Source: Sulfurimonas marina (lineage in GTDB: Bacteria > Campylobacterota > Campylobacteria > Campylobacterales > Sulfurimonadaceae). Taken from it: 64,000 nucleotides of DNA. Position numbers and translations under genes: made by a program. Shown piece after piece: positions 44,829 to 53,459 of the stretch. The stretch spans positions 1,922,001 through 1,986,000 of the forward strand of contig NZ_CP041165.1 of the NCBI RefSeq assembly GCF_014905095.1. Direction: 5' to 3'. Each line of letters starts with the position of its first letter. The stretch's first letter is position 1. The notes under the pieces are model-generated. The model was not told the DNA's origin and made no database searches. It worked only from the letters and a program-made list of their open reading frames with translations.

Positions 44829-45981
44829 TAAATATTCGGCAAAATACGCACTCATCTACACAACGCTTGTAGCTGTAATTTTACTTGCCCCGCTTGTTTA
44901 CTATACTATATACATGAAAAACATCTATTCTATCCAGAATGAGCTTTCTCTGAAAAAGAAATCTTTACTTGTTATTCAAGCGATGCAGGAGTACGATCAA
45001 GCCGATGATTATTTTGAATATCCTCGCTTTAAAACTTTCGATTCCGGTTTATACGGTGAAAACTTTCAGCCTATATTTACCCTTATTAAAAAACCGATAC
45101 CCTATTTTAAAAAGGGCTACTATTTAAACAATGAGGAAGCATACCTGATCGTAAAACTTCCAAAAGAGAGATATTTTGGAGCGCATTATCTCGTTTTGCA
45201 TAATACAATCTCTTTTGCACCCGTGTATGAGAAAGTACTGTTAATTCTTACAAGTATAGTTATCTTGATTTTTATCTCAAGTATATTTTTCTTAAAAACT
45301 TTTGCAAAACCTTTTCAAAGACTCAATAAGCAACTCGATACCTTTATCAAAGACTCTATGCATGAGATCAATACCCCTCTTGCCATTATAAACGTCAATA
45401 TCGATCTATACAATAGAAAATATGAACCAAACAAATACTTACGCAGAATGAAAGCTGCAACAAAAGTACTCTCAAATATTTATAACGATATGGACTATCT
45501 TATCAAACATGAACGGCTCTACTATGAAAAACAAGATATAAATATCAAAGAGTTTTTAGAAGAGCGAATAGAATACTTTTCAGAAGTAGCTGCGATGAAA
45601 GATATAAAAATCAATTCTAATTTAGAGAATTGCGGAACTCTTCATTTGAATGACAAGCAACTCCAAAGACTCATCGACAATAATATCTCCAATGCTATCA
45701 AGTATTCTTATGACAACTCGACTATTGAGATACGACTTTATATGAGAGACGGGGAACCTGTTCTTGAATTTGAAGATCATGGTGTCGGCATAGAAAAAGT
45801 TGAGAAAATATTCAGCAGATACTATAGAGAAAACAACAATAAAGGCGGTTTCGGAATAGGATTAAACATAGTAAAATCTATTATCAATGAAGAAAACATA
45901 GAGCTTCAAATCACCTCTACACCGAAGAAGGGAAGCCTTTTTAGATACATCTTTCCATCTAACTTACATAAAAATTTATAA
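44818..45981 (+). CDS. Sensor histidine kinase of the sox-linked system
   Basis: The 387-residue protein has helices at about 11-31 and 141-161 around a periplasmic part of about 110 residues, a HisKA domain with H182 in SMHEINTPLA, and a HATPase domain with DNNISNAIKYS, FEDHGVGI and GGFGIGLNIV. It lacks a clear Cache or PAS domain, which fits a partner role for the Cache protein at 43084. The start is TTG 44818, overlapping the regulator gene by 11 nt. soxX follows after 63 nt with its own promoter. Confidence 0.88.
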   Translation: MNDNKYSAKYALIYTTLVAVILLAPLVYYTIYMKNIYSIQNELSLKKKSLLVIQAMQEYDQADDYFEYPRFKTFDSGLYGENFQPIFTLIKKPIPYFKKGYYLNNEEAYLIVKLPKERYFGAHYLVLHNTISFAPVYEKVLLILTSIVILIFISSIFFLKTFAKPFQRLNKQLDTFIKDSMHEINTPLAIINVNIDLYNRKYEPNKYLRRMKAATKVLSNIYNDMDYLIKHERLYYEKQDINIKEFLEERIEYFSEVAAMKDIKINSNLENCGTLHLNDKQLQRLIDNNISNAIKYSYDNSTIEIRLYMRDGEPVLEFEDHGVGIEKVEKIFSRYYRENNNKGGFGIGLNIVKSIINEENIELQITSTPKKGSLFRYIFPSNLHKNL

Positions 45982-46014
45982 TTTTACATTCATTTTACAT
46001 TCGCTAGTTAAACT
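45982..46014 (+). promoter_or_regulatory. Tandem 11-bp operator and -10 of soxX
   Basis: TTTTACATTCA (45982) and TTTTACATTCG (45993) form a direct repeat of 11 bp. TAAACT at 46009..46014 starts 16 nt after the second unit begins. The promoter at 54542 has the same layout and shares the downstream pattern GTTAnACTT. Confidence 0.78.
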
Positions 46015-46044
46015 TGTCCTCGAAAATATATAGGAGGAACAAGA

Positions 46045-46572
46045 ATGAATAAAGCAGTAATCACTTCATTACTTGTCGGAGCTTCACTTTTTGCTGGAAA
46101 CTATAGCAAAGTTATTGAACATCCTGATGCAAGTAAAATGATACAAAATGATTTACTCGCACCTGCAAAAGCTTACACAATGCCTAAGGGTTGTATAACT
46201 ACTGATGCAGATGCAATTGCTAGAGGTGAGTATATTTTCCATAATCTCAATGGAAAAAAAGCTAAAAAAACACCACCAAAAGGTCTCAGTAAAAAAAATG
46301 CTGACGGTTCGCCAAAACAGTATGGAAACTGTGTAGCTTGCCATAACATTGAGGGAGCTAAAGGTGCCGGCAATATTGGTCCTGATTTAACAAAGTACAA
46401 AGAGTACATTATGGATACAGGTGCAAGAGATGCACAATTTGTTTATCAGAAAATTGCTGATGCAAGAATTGATAATCCAAATACTCATATGACAATTAAC
46501 TTAACAACAAAGTTATTCACAGAACAAGAAATATGTGACATTACTTCATATATTGTTGCAGAAAAAAAATAA
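46045..46572 (+). CDS. soxX: Sulfur-oxidation cytochrome SoxX
   Basis: The 175-residue periplasmic cytochrome c has a signal peptide (about 1-17), one heme site CVACH in GNCVACHNIEGAKGAG, and a likely Met ligand in NTHMTIN. It forms the SoxXA enzyme that joins thiosulfate to the SoxY cysteine. Upstream is an AGGAGG ribosome site. It is the first gene of soxXYZAB and carries the two-unit operator. Confidence 0.93.
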   Translation: MNKAVITSLLVGASLFAGNYSKVIEHPDASKMIQNDLLAPAKAYTMPKGCITTDADAIARGEYIFHNLNGKKAKKTPPKGLSKKNADGSPKQYGNCVACHNIEGAKGAGNIGPDLTKYKEYIMDTGARDAQFVYQKIADARIDNPNTHMTINLTTKLFTEQEICDITSYIVAEKK

Positions 46573-46584
46573 AGGGTAATAAAC

Positions 46585-47052
46585 ATGCAAAGAAGAGATT
46601 TTTTTAAAAAATTAGGAAGTGTAACAGCAGTTGCGGCAGTAATGCCGGTAATGAGTTTTGCAGCAGATGCACAACCTGTAAGTCCAAATAAAATGAGTTA
46701 CGAAACAGCGGTTAATGCTATCACAGGTGGAAAAACGCCGACAAAATCAAGTAAAGTATCGCTAAAAGTTCCTGAAATTGCGGAAAATGGAGCTGTTGTT
46801 CCTGTAACTGTAAATGTTGAGTCTCCTATGACTGAAAGTGACTATGTAAAAAGTATCCATATTTTAAATACTAAAAACGGAAATTCTCGTTGTATCGATG
46901 TTAACTTAACACCTGCAAACGGAAAAGCAATGTTCTCTACTCGTATCAAACTAGGCGGTACTCAAGATGTTGTTGCTGTAATAGAACTTAGTAACGGTGA
47001 GTTTCTTATAGCTTCACAAAATGTAAAAGTTACTATCGGTGGTTGTGGTTGA
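46585..47052 (+). CDS. soxY: Sulfur-carrier protein SoxY
   Basis: The 155-residue protein has a twin-arginine type signal (QRRDFFKKLG, then a hydrophobic stretch to about 27), so it is exported folded, probably as SoxYZ. The C-terminus is VTIGGCG: the Cys that carries the sulfur intermediate is the second-last residue, one Gly shorter than the common GGCGG tail. It carries the substrate between SoxXA and SoxB. Confidence 0.94.
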   Translation: MQRRDFFKKLGSVTAVAAVMPVMSFAADAQPVSPNKMSYETAVNAITGGKTPTKSSKVSLKVPEIAENGAVVPVTVNVESPMTESDYVKSIHILNTKNGNSRCIDVNLTPANGKAMFSTRIKLGGTQDVVAVIELSNGEFLIASQNVKVTIGGCG

Positions 47053-47102
47053 TTCTAACCATATATACATAATTTCAAAAGATAAAAAAAGAGGAAAAGA
47101 AA

Positions 47103-47438
47103 ATGGCAGAAAGAAAATCACTCATTAAAATTAAACCGAAAAGATATAAAGACGGTGAAGTAGTTAAAGTTAGTTTCATGGTAATGCACCCAATGGATAC
47201 AGGTATGGGAAAAGATAAAAAAACAAAAGAGATCATCCCTGCTAAATATATTAACAGTGTAAAATTTGTTTACAACGGTAAAGAGATCACAAATATGACA
47301 GTTTGGGAATCACTTTCAGTTAATCCTGTATTTACAACATACATGAAAATTAACGGTAAAGGTAAACTTACTATTACATATACAGACAACACTGGTGAAG
47401 TTCACGAAACAAGCAAAAAGATTAAGCCAAAAGGATAA
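47103..47438 (+). CDS. soxZ: Sulfur-carrier partner SoxZ
   Basis: The 111-residue protein has no signal peptide, as usual for SoxZ, which is exported with SoxY. It has an Ig-like fold pattern with FMVMHPMDTGMGKDKKTKE and VWESLSVNPVF, typical of the family. It follows soxY by 50 nt, with AGAGGAAAAG before its ATG. It forms the SoxYZ heterodimer. Confidence 0.94.
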   Translation: MAERKSLIKIKPKRYKDGEVVKVSFMVMHPMDTGMGKDKKTKEIIPAKYINSVKFVYNGKEITNMTVWESLSVNPVFTTYMKINGKGKLTITYTDNTGEVHETSKKIKPKG

Positions 47439-47442
47439 TCAG

Positions 47443-48213
47443 ATGAAAACAGGTATTAAAATAGCTCTTAGTATTGCAATGCTCTCTTCATTATCTTTTG
47501 GTGGTGAACAGTTTGCAATGAGCGATGCAGACCGCGCAATGTATGCAGAGATGTCAGAAAACAACCCTGCAGACATTATGGTTGCAGACGGTGAAAGTTA
47601 TATAGAAGAGTTAGGCGGCGATGCTGCACTTGCAAAATATCTTGGTGTAAGCGAAGATAATCTTCCATCATATATCGCAGGATTCCCTCGTTATATTAAA
47701 AAACTTGACATGGTTGTTGGACTTGATCAAGTAGTGCAAGCGATGATGCACGATCAAGGTAAAAAACCTTATACACTTAAAAGTGCAGAGATGTTTTCTG
47801 TCTTAGCATATGTAAAGTCTATTGCTAACGGTGAAAAGATTAACATTGACGTAAATGCAAACCCTCAAATGAAAGAGGCATATGCACTTGGAAAGAAAAC
47901 GTTTGAGACTCCAAGAGGTGGAAGAGGATTATCATGTCTTAGCTGTCACTCTCCTGACATGATCGGTACTGTTTTAAGAACGCAACCATTACCGGAACTT
48001 GGTTACCCGGGAAATGCAGCAGCAGCTACATGGCCTGCATACAGAATGACAAAATCATCTTTAAGAACGCTTCAACGCCGTTTTCAAGGATGTATGAATA
48101 ATGCACTTCTTAAAGTTATCCCTCTTGGTTCTAAAGAGATGGTAGCACTAGAAGTATATCTTACAGATAAAGCTAAGAATAGTGAAATCGCTATTCCAGG
48201 TTTAAAAAGATAG
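47443..48213 (+). CDS. soxA: Mono-heme SoxA
   Basis: The 256-residue periplasmic protein (start ATG 47443, AAGGA upstream) has a signal peptide to about 20, one heme site CLSCH (in GRGLSCLSCHSP), and the catalytic Cys in RRFQGCMNN, which ligates the heme and bears the persulfide. The N-terminal second heme of two-heme SoxA is absent. With SoxX it forms the c-type thiosulfate-joining enzyme. An upstream in-frame extension overlaps soxZ and is rejected. Confidence 0.94.
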   Translation: MKTGIKIALSIAMLSSLSFGGEQFAMSDADRAMYAEMSENNPADIMVADGESYIEELGGDAALAKYLGVSEDNLPSYIAGFPRYIKKLDMVVGLDQVVQAMMHDQGKKPYTLKSAEMFSVLAYVKSIANGEKINIDVNANPQMKEAYALGKKTFETPRGGRGLSCLSCHSPDMIGTVLRTQPLPELGYPGNAAAATWPAYRMTKSSLRTLQRRFQGCMNNALLKVIPLGSKEMVALEVYLTDKAKNSEIAIPGLKR

Positions 48214-48222
48214 AGGTAAAAA

Positions 48223-49986
48223 ATGGAAATATCTAGAAGAGATTTTATGCACATTGCAGCCATTTTTGGCCTTGGTGCAGTTGCTGCGGGTTGTACAACC
48301 TCAGCATTAAAAACACCTAATCAGATATCGTTAAAAGATATCTATGATTTTAAAGCAAAAGGGAATGTAACACTTTTACATATGTGTGACCTGCATGCCC
48401 ACTTAAAACCGCTTTACTGGAGAGAGCCGTCAACTTTGATCTCAGCTCCTAATCTTGTGGGAACTCCAGGGTTTCTATGCGGTGAAGCATTTGCAAATCA
48501 TTACGGACTTGAACCAAGTTCTTTAGATGCATATTTTGACACTCATATCGACTTTGAAGCACTGGCTAAAAAGTTTGGAAAAATGGGTGGTGTTGCACAT
48601 ATGAAAACATACCTTGATCGTGTACGTGCTGAGCGTGGAAATGAAAATGTTTTATTTTTAGACTCGGGTGATACATGGCAAGGGACTGGTGTTGCACTAA
48701 AAACTGATGGTGAAGCGATCGTAAAAGCACAAAACTATCTTGGTGTTGATGTAATGGTTGGTCACTGGGAATTTACTTACGGTAAAGAGCAAGTTAAAAA
48801 GCTGATCGAACAACTTGATGCGAAATTCGTTTCTCAAAATATTATTGGAGACGATCCGTTCTCTGATGAGTATGAAGAGCTAATTTTCGAACCATATACG
48901 ATCGAAGAGCGTGGTGGTGCTAAGATCGGTATTATAGGTCAGTCGTTCCCGTTCACTTCAACTGCAAACCCTAAAGAGTTTACACAAGGCTGGAGTTTCG
49001 GTTTAAGACTTGACACACTTCAAGAGTATGTGGATGAATTAAGAGACGAGCATAAAGTTGATTGTGTAGTTGTACTTTCACACGACGGATTCAGCGTTGA
49101 TCAAGAGGTAGCTCGTAAAGTTCACGGTATTGACTTCATCTTAAGTGGACATACACATGACCCTTCACCAAAACCGATCACTATTGACGGTACTGTAATC
49201 GTTATTGCAGGAAGCCACGGGAAATATGTAGGACGTTTAGATATTGATGCCAAAGACGGTAAAGTTCATGGATATGAATATAAACTTGTACCAATTGCAT
49301 CAAATATGATACCAGCTGATCCAGAGGGTGTAAAACTAATTGATGAACTATATGCACCATTTGATGCAGAGTTCAATGAAGTTCTAGGTCAGACAAAAAA
49401 CATCCTTTATAAAAGAGATACTTTCTTCTCAACATTTGATCAACTCATCAATGATGCGATCATGGATGAAATGAAATGTGACATCTCATTTACACCTGGT
49501 TACAGATGGGGAACAACTGTTTTAGCGGGTGATGACATTTTAATGGAAAATGTTTACGAGATGTGTGGTATCACGTACCCAAATGTTTATACATTTGAGT
49601 TAAAAGGTTCAAAAATCGCTACATTACTAGAAGATATTGCAGATAATGTTTTTAATGCGAATCCTCTTTACCAACAAGGTGGAGATATGAGTCGTCTTGG
49701 CGGTGTTACTTACAGTATTGCAGTAGCAAATAAAGCGGGACAAAGAATCTCTAATCTTAAAGTAGGAGGTAAACCGATAGATCTGGAAAAAACTTATGTA
49801 GTTTCTTCATGGGGAGGGAACTTACAAAATGCCGGAGCCAATTTACGTAAAGATAAGATCAGACCTGTATACGACGTTGTAAGAGATTATGTAAAACGTC
49901 AAAAAGTGGTTGATGTTAGTAATGAGGGGAATGTAACACTCGTAGATTATAACTGCGGATGTCCTACAAAAGGCTCTAGAGGCTAG
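48223..49986 (+). CDS. soxB: Thiosulfohydrolase SoxB
   Basis: The 587-residue protein has a Tat signal (EISRRDFMHIAAIFG) with a possible lipobox-like AAGC near 24. A dimanganese metallophosphoesterase domain carries DLHAH, DSGDTWQG, the SoxB-typical GHWEFTYG, LSHDGF and SGHTHDP. A C-terminal 5'-nucleotidase domain follows (about 395-560). It releases sulfate from SoxY-bound intermediates. It is close to family length. A hairpin (49990..50019) separates it from the porin gene. Confidence 0.96.
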   Translation: MEISRRDFMHIAAIFGLGAVAAGCTTSALKTPNQISLKDIYDFKAKGNVTLLHMCDLHAHLKPLYWREPSTLISAPNLVGTPGFLCGEAFANHYGLEPSSLDAYFDTHIDFEALAKKFGKMGGVAHMKTYLDRVRAERGNENVLFLDSGDTWQGTGVALKTDGEAIVKAQNYLGVDVMVGHWEFTYGKEQVKKLIEQLDAKFVSQNIIGDDPFSDEYEELIFEPYTIEERGGAKIGIIGQSFPFTSTANPKEFTQGWSFGLRLDTLQEYVDELRDEHKVDCVVVLSHDGFSVDQEVARKVHGIDFILSGHTHDPSPKPITIDGTVIVIAGSHGKYVGRLDIDAKDGKVHGYEYKLVPIASNMIPADPEGVKLIDELYAPFDAEFNEVLGQTKNILYKRDTFFSTFDQLINDAIMDEMKCDISFTPGYRWGTTVLAGDDILMENVYEMCGITYPNVYTFELKGSKIATLLEDIADNVFNANPLYQQGGDMSRLGGVTYSIAVANKAGQRISNLKVGGKPIDLEKTYVVSSWGGNLQNAGANLRKDKIRPVYDVVRDYVKRQKVVDVSNEGNVTLVDYNCGCPTKGSRG

Positions 49987-49989
49987 GTG

Positions 49990-50019
49990 TGAAAGCGGCA
50001 GTTGCAGCTGCCACTTTCA
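49990..50019 (+). terminator. Intercistronic hairpin after soxB
   Basis: TGAAAGCGGCAG (49990..50001) pairs with CTGCCACTTTCA (50008..50019), 12 positions with one mismatch and a 6-nt loop, 3 nt after the soxB stop. T-rich sequence follows (TTTGTGTTT). Since related genes follow in the same direction, it may be a partial terminator or mRNA-processing site that lowers expression downstream. Confidence 0.6.
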
Positions 50020-50055
50020 TTTGTGTTTAAAGAAAAACAACAAGGGGATTATAAT

Positions 50056-51558
50056 ATGAAATTTGTAAAGATGAGTTTAATTGCTGCATTAACTTGTGGT
50101 GCGTTTGTAACTGCTTCAGCGGATGATGCAAAACCAAAACGTCAGTTAAAAGGGAACATGATGGAGGTATACAATGTACTTCCAGGAAAAGCTGACAACA
50201 TTGTTGATGCTTTAGCTGATGGTGTGTTCTACGGTCGTTTACGTTCAAACTCTTTTTATTGGGATTGGAAAAACGATGAGACTTCTAACAAGGATAATAA
50301 AGCTTCAGGTCTAGGTGGTAGTTTAATCTATAAAACTGCTTCTTATGAAGGTCTAAGTGCTACTGCCGGTATGTACTTTTCAACTAACCTTATCCACACA
50401 GCTCATGATGATCTAGGTACAATCAAAGCAGGTAAAGATACATTCAGCCGTCATAATGCATTTATTGGTGATGATTACTCAATGGCTGTATTAGGACAAG
50501 CGTATTTACAATATGATGTATCTAAAACTTCTGTTAAAGTTGGTCGTCAAATTTTTGAATCGTTTTTAACAAAATCAAATGATACAAAAATGGTTCCAAA
50601 TACATTTGACGGTCTAGTAGTGACAAATAAAGATCTTCCACAAACAAGAGTTCGCGGTGCTTATTTCCTAACACAAAAACTTCGTGATCATACAACTGCA
50701 CATGATGTAATTACATTCGATACGGGAAGTGCTACTGATGCAAAATCAAGCTGGAACGGAAATGATGACTCTGCTGTACATAAAGGTTTAAGCCATGCAA
50801 ACTTTTTAGCTGCAGGTGAAGATACTAATCACGATCTTATCGTAGTAGACCTACAAAATAAATCTGTTGAAAACTTACAAGTTGATGTAACATACGGAAG
50901 TGTTCCGGGTGTTGTTTCTTCACTTACTGGTGAATTAAACTATAAAGTTGATCTAGGTAGCGGTTACTCTTTAACTCCGGGTGTACGTTACATGAAGCAG
51001 TTTGATAACGGCGGTGGAGAAGTTGGTGGTGCTACACTAAAAGGTACCCTTGCAATTGATAAAACACCTGCGGACAACTTAGGATATAAAGAGAGATATA
51101 CACTTGACTCTTCACTTGCTATGGCTCGTTTAGTACTTAAAAAAGGTGCTTTAAAAGCGCAAATCGCTTACTCTGCTGTTGAAGATGCAGCGGATATCGT
51201 AGCTCCATGGCGTGGATTCCCGACTGGCGGATATACTCGTGCAATGGCACAATACAACTGGTATGCAAATACTAAAACAACTGCTGCAGAAGTAAAATAT
51301 GACTTCGGTAAAGCGAAAATGGTTCCGGGCTTTAGTGCAATGGTTCGTTATGCAATGCAAAACTTTGATGAAGCAAAACAAGCTGCCGGTGTACAAGCTG
51401 ATAGCAATATCATCCATATGGATTTTATTGAGCAGTTTACTCCTGAACTTCAAGCAAAAGTGCGTGTTGGTTTAGTAAGTGCAGATGCTCGTCAATCAGA
51501 TGGTGTTGATAAAGACTCTTACAACGAATACCGTTTTGAGTTAAACTACCTGTTCTAA
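50056..51558 (+). CDS. OprD-like outer-membrane porin of the sox operon
   Basis: The 500-residue protein (ATG 50056 with AAGGGG upstream; an upstream in-frame start is rejected) has a signal peptide (1-22, ending ASA) and amphipathic strands up to a terminal FELNYLF, with aromatic end. It looks like an OprD/Opr-type barrel common beside sox genes in Campylobacterota. It may admit sulfur compounds to the periplasm, as inferred from context. Confidence 0.82.
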   Translation: MKFVKMSLIAALTCGAFVTASADDAKPKRQLKGNMMEVYNVLPGKADNIVDALADGVFYGRLRSNSFYWDWKNDETSNKDNKASGLGGSLIYKTASYEGLSATAGMYFSTNLIHTAHDDLGTIKAGKDTFSRHNAFIGDDYSMAVLGQAYLQYDVSKTSVKVGRQIFESFLTKSNDTKMVPNTFDGLVVTNKDLPQTRVRGAYFLTQKLRDHTTAHDVITFDTGSATDAKSSWNGNDDSAVHKGLSHANFLAAGEDTNHDLIVVDLQNKSVENLQVDVTYGSVPGVVSSLTGELNYKVDLGSGYSLTPGVRYMKQFDNGGGEVGGATLKGTLAIDKTPADNLGYKERYTLDSSLAMARLVLKKGALKAQIAYSAVEDAADIVAPWRGFPTGGYTRAMAQYNWYANTKTTAAEVKYDFGKAKMVPGFSAMVRYAMQNFDEAKQAAGVQADSNIIHMDFIEQFTPELQAKVRVGLVSADARQSDGVDKDSYNEYRFELNYLF

Positions 51559-51570
51559 AAAGGATATATT

Positions 51571-52479
51571 ATGAAATTATTGCTTGTGGTGCTAAATTTA
51601 TTTTTCATCCCCCTACTCCTTGCTTTTGAATATAAAATTCAACCCCAAAAAGTCAGTAGTGATATCTACTGCTTTTTTGGTGCACCGCAGGCAATAAACA
51701 AAGATAACAACGGTAACATGGTAAACTCTTGTTTTGTTGACATGGGTGAGAGTTACCTTGTTATTGACAGCGGACCTACATATAACTATGCAAAAGAAGC
51801 ATATAGTGTAATGAAAAAGATCAAGAATCAGCCTATTGCTTATGTGATCAATACACATGCACATGATGACCATTGGTTAGGAAACGGTTACTATAAAAAA
51901 CTAGGAATTGATATTATCGGCTCAGCTCAGTTTAAAAACGAAGCAAAAGTTGAAGTAACAAGAATGCAAAGAAGTGTAACAAAAGAAGCATATGAAAACA
52001 CTACGCAGGAGTTTCCAAATCTTTTTGTAGATGATAAACAAACACTTACTATTAACAAACAAAAAGTACTTTTTTCCCGTGTACACGACAAAGCTCACTC
52101 AAGTAGTGACCTTTTAGTTTACATCCCAAGCAAATCTGCTCTTTTTGCAGGTGACCTTGTATTTAACGACAGAGTGCCTTCACTTCGTGACGGTAACATC
52201 AATCGTTGGATCGAAGAGCTCTCAAAAATGAAAGAGGGAGATTACACTTATATTATAGGTGGGCACGGCTCACTTGTAAGTAAACACTCCATAGACATAA
52301 CATATGAGTATCTCGTAACACTCAAAGAGGAGTTAGAAAATGCTCTTGATGAAGGTATGGAAATTGATGATGCGATCAATGCTATTGTGATGAAAAAATT
52401 CAAAGATATTGCAATGTATGACGTGCTCCATAGACAAAATGTTGAAACAGCATATAGGACTTTAGAATGGGAACAATAA
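51571..52479 (+). CDS. Periplasmic metallo-beta-lactamase-fold hydrolase, SoxH-like
   Basis: The 302-residue protein has a signal peptide (1-18) and the MBL metal motif HAHDDHW in VINTHAHDDHWLGN, with further ligands in RVHDKAHSSSD, LFAGDLVF and IIGGHG. It matches SoxH-type hydrolases found beside sox genes, of unclear reaction. It lies 12 nt after the porin gene and overlaps the thioredoxin gene by 13 nt. Confidence 0.8.
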   Translation: MKLLLVVLNLFFIPLLLAFEYKIQPQKVSSDIYCFFGAPQAINKDNNGNMVNSCFVDMGESYLVIDSGPTYNYAKEAYSVMKKIKNQPIAYVINTHAHDDHWLGNGYYKKLGIDIIGSAQFKNEAKVEVTRMQRSVTKEAYENTTQEFPNLFVDDKQTLTINKQKVLFSRVHDKAHSSSDLLVYIPSKSALFAGDLVFNDRVPSLRDGNINRWIEELSKMKEGDYTYIIGGHGSLVSKHSIDITYEYLVTLKEELENALDEGMEIDDAINAIVMKKFKDIAMYDVLHRQNVETAYRTLEWEQ

Positions 52480-52850
52480 ACAAACTCTTTGTCTCTTTAG
52501 TACTTCTTAGTGCTTCATTAGAAGCTATGGAGTGGGTGAGCTACAACCAAGCACTAAAGATCCAAAAACAGACACATCAGCCTATTATGCTTGATGTAAT
52601 GAGAACAGATTGTCACTACTGCATTGATATGGAAAAAAAAGTATTTCAAGACGATGCGATGGCAAAATGGCTTACACAAAGATTTATACCTGTAAAAATT
52701 AATCTCGATACAGATACCATGCCCATCGATCAAGAAGTAACTTTTACCCCTACATTCTTTTTTTTGGATGGGCAAGGTAAAATAATAAAAAAAATTCCAG
52801 GTTCTTGGAATATACAAGACTTTAAAGATTTAACAAAGGGGATCAAATGA
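52467..52850 (+). CDS. Periplasmic thioredoxin-fold protein, SoxW-like
   Basis: The 127-residue protein has a signal peptide (about 1-21) and the thioredoxin-like active site CHYC in MRTDCHYCIDMEKKVF, with cis-Pro in FTPTFFFLDGQG. It probably keeps cysteines of Sox proteins (such as SoxY) reduced, as thioredoxins in sox clusters do; the exact partner is inferred. It overlaps the next gene by 4 nt (ATGA). Confidence 0.82.
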   Translation: MGTINKLFVSLVLLSASLEAMEWVSYNQALKIQKQTHQPIMLDVMRTDCHYCIDMEKKVFQDDAMAKWLTQRFIPVKINLDTDTMPIDQEVTFTPTFFFLDGQGKIIKKIPGSWNIQDFKDLTKGIK

Positions 52851-53281
52851 TACGAACTGTTTTTCTTCTTCTATTATTAAATGTGTTTAGTTATGCAGAT
52901 ACAATCTTTGCAGAGCCGGCACCTTCGATCATGGAACCTAGACAAATCATCTTTTCAATAAACAGAGGGGATGATGAAACCATTCATCATGTACTGAGTT
53001 CTGCCAACAATGTTTTGAAATATTATGGTCCGGAAAAAGTACATATGAGAATAGTTGCTTACTATCATGGACTCAGAGCTTTACTCAAAAAAGAGAAAGA
53101 TATTGCTGTACGTATCGATGCACTACAACAATACGACGTTGAGTTTGTAGCGTGTGAAAACACAATGAAAACAAAACAGATAAAAAAAGAGGAGTTAATA
53201 GATGATGTTGAGATTGTAACAGCGGGCATTGTCGAAATAACAGAACGTGTAAAAGAGGGGTGGATATACATCGTCCCTTAA
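52847..53281 (+). CDS. Exported DsrE-family protein (first copy)
   Basis: The 144-residue protein has a signal peptide (about 1-17) and a DsrE/DsrF-like fold: the strand QIIFSINRGDDETIHHVLSS, then MRIVAYYHG, and FVACENTM with a Cys at the place typical for sulfur transfer. The C-terminal EGWIYIVP resembles EGYAYIPV of the second copy at 55525. It may carry sulfur in the periplasm. It ends the first sox transcription unit, before a palindromic hairpin. Confidence 0.8.
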   Translation: MIRTVFLLLLLNVFSYADTIFAEPAPSIMEPRQIIFSINRGDDETIHHVLSSANNVLKYYGPEKVHMRIVAYYHGLRALLKKEKDIAVRIDALQQYDVEFVACENTMKTKQIKKEELIDDVEIVTAGIVEITERVKEGWIYIVP

Positions 53282-53286
53282 TCTGC

Positions 53287-53314
53287 TTTAAATGATATCA
53301 AGATATCATTTAAA
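53287..53314 (+). terminator. Palindromic hairpin ending the sox operon
   Basis: A perfect 13-bp stem (53287..53299 with 53302..53314) of TTTAAATGATATC type with only AA between, 5 nt after the DsrE gene stop, followed by a pyrimidine-rich stretch (CTCTTACTCTC). It probably works as a terminator despite its AT-rich stem. Confidence 0.6.
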
Positions 53315-53459
53315 CTCTTACTCTCTTTCCTCAAACTGGTAAACCCAGTGAAGATTTTCCATGATTTATAGTTTTGTTCCAAAACCTACTATTTTTGATA
53401 CATTGATTATGTAGTATCAGGATATTGTCAACACAATCTTAACTGAAAAGGCTTCATGT

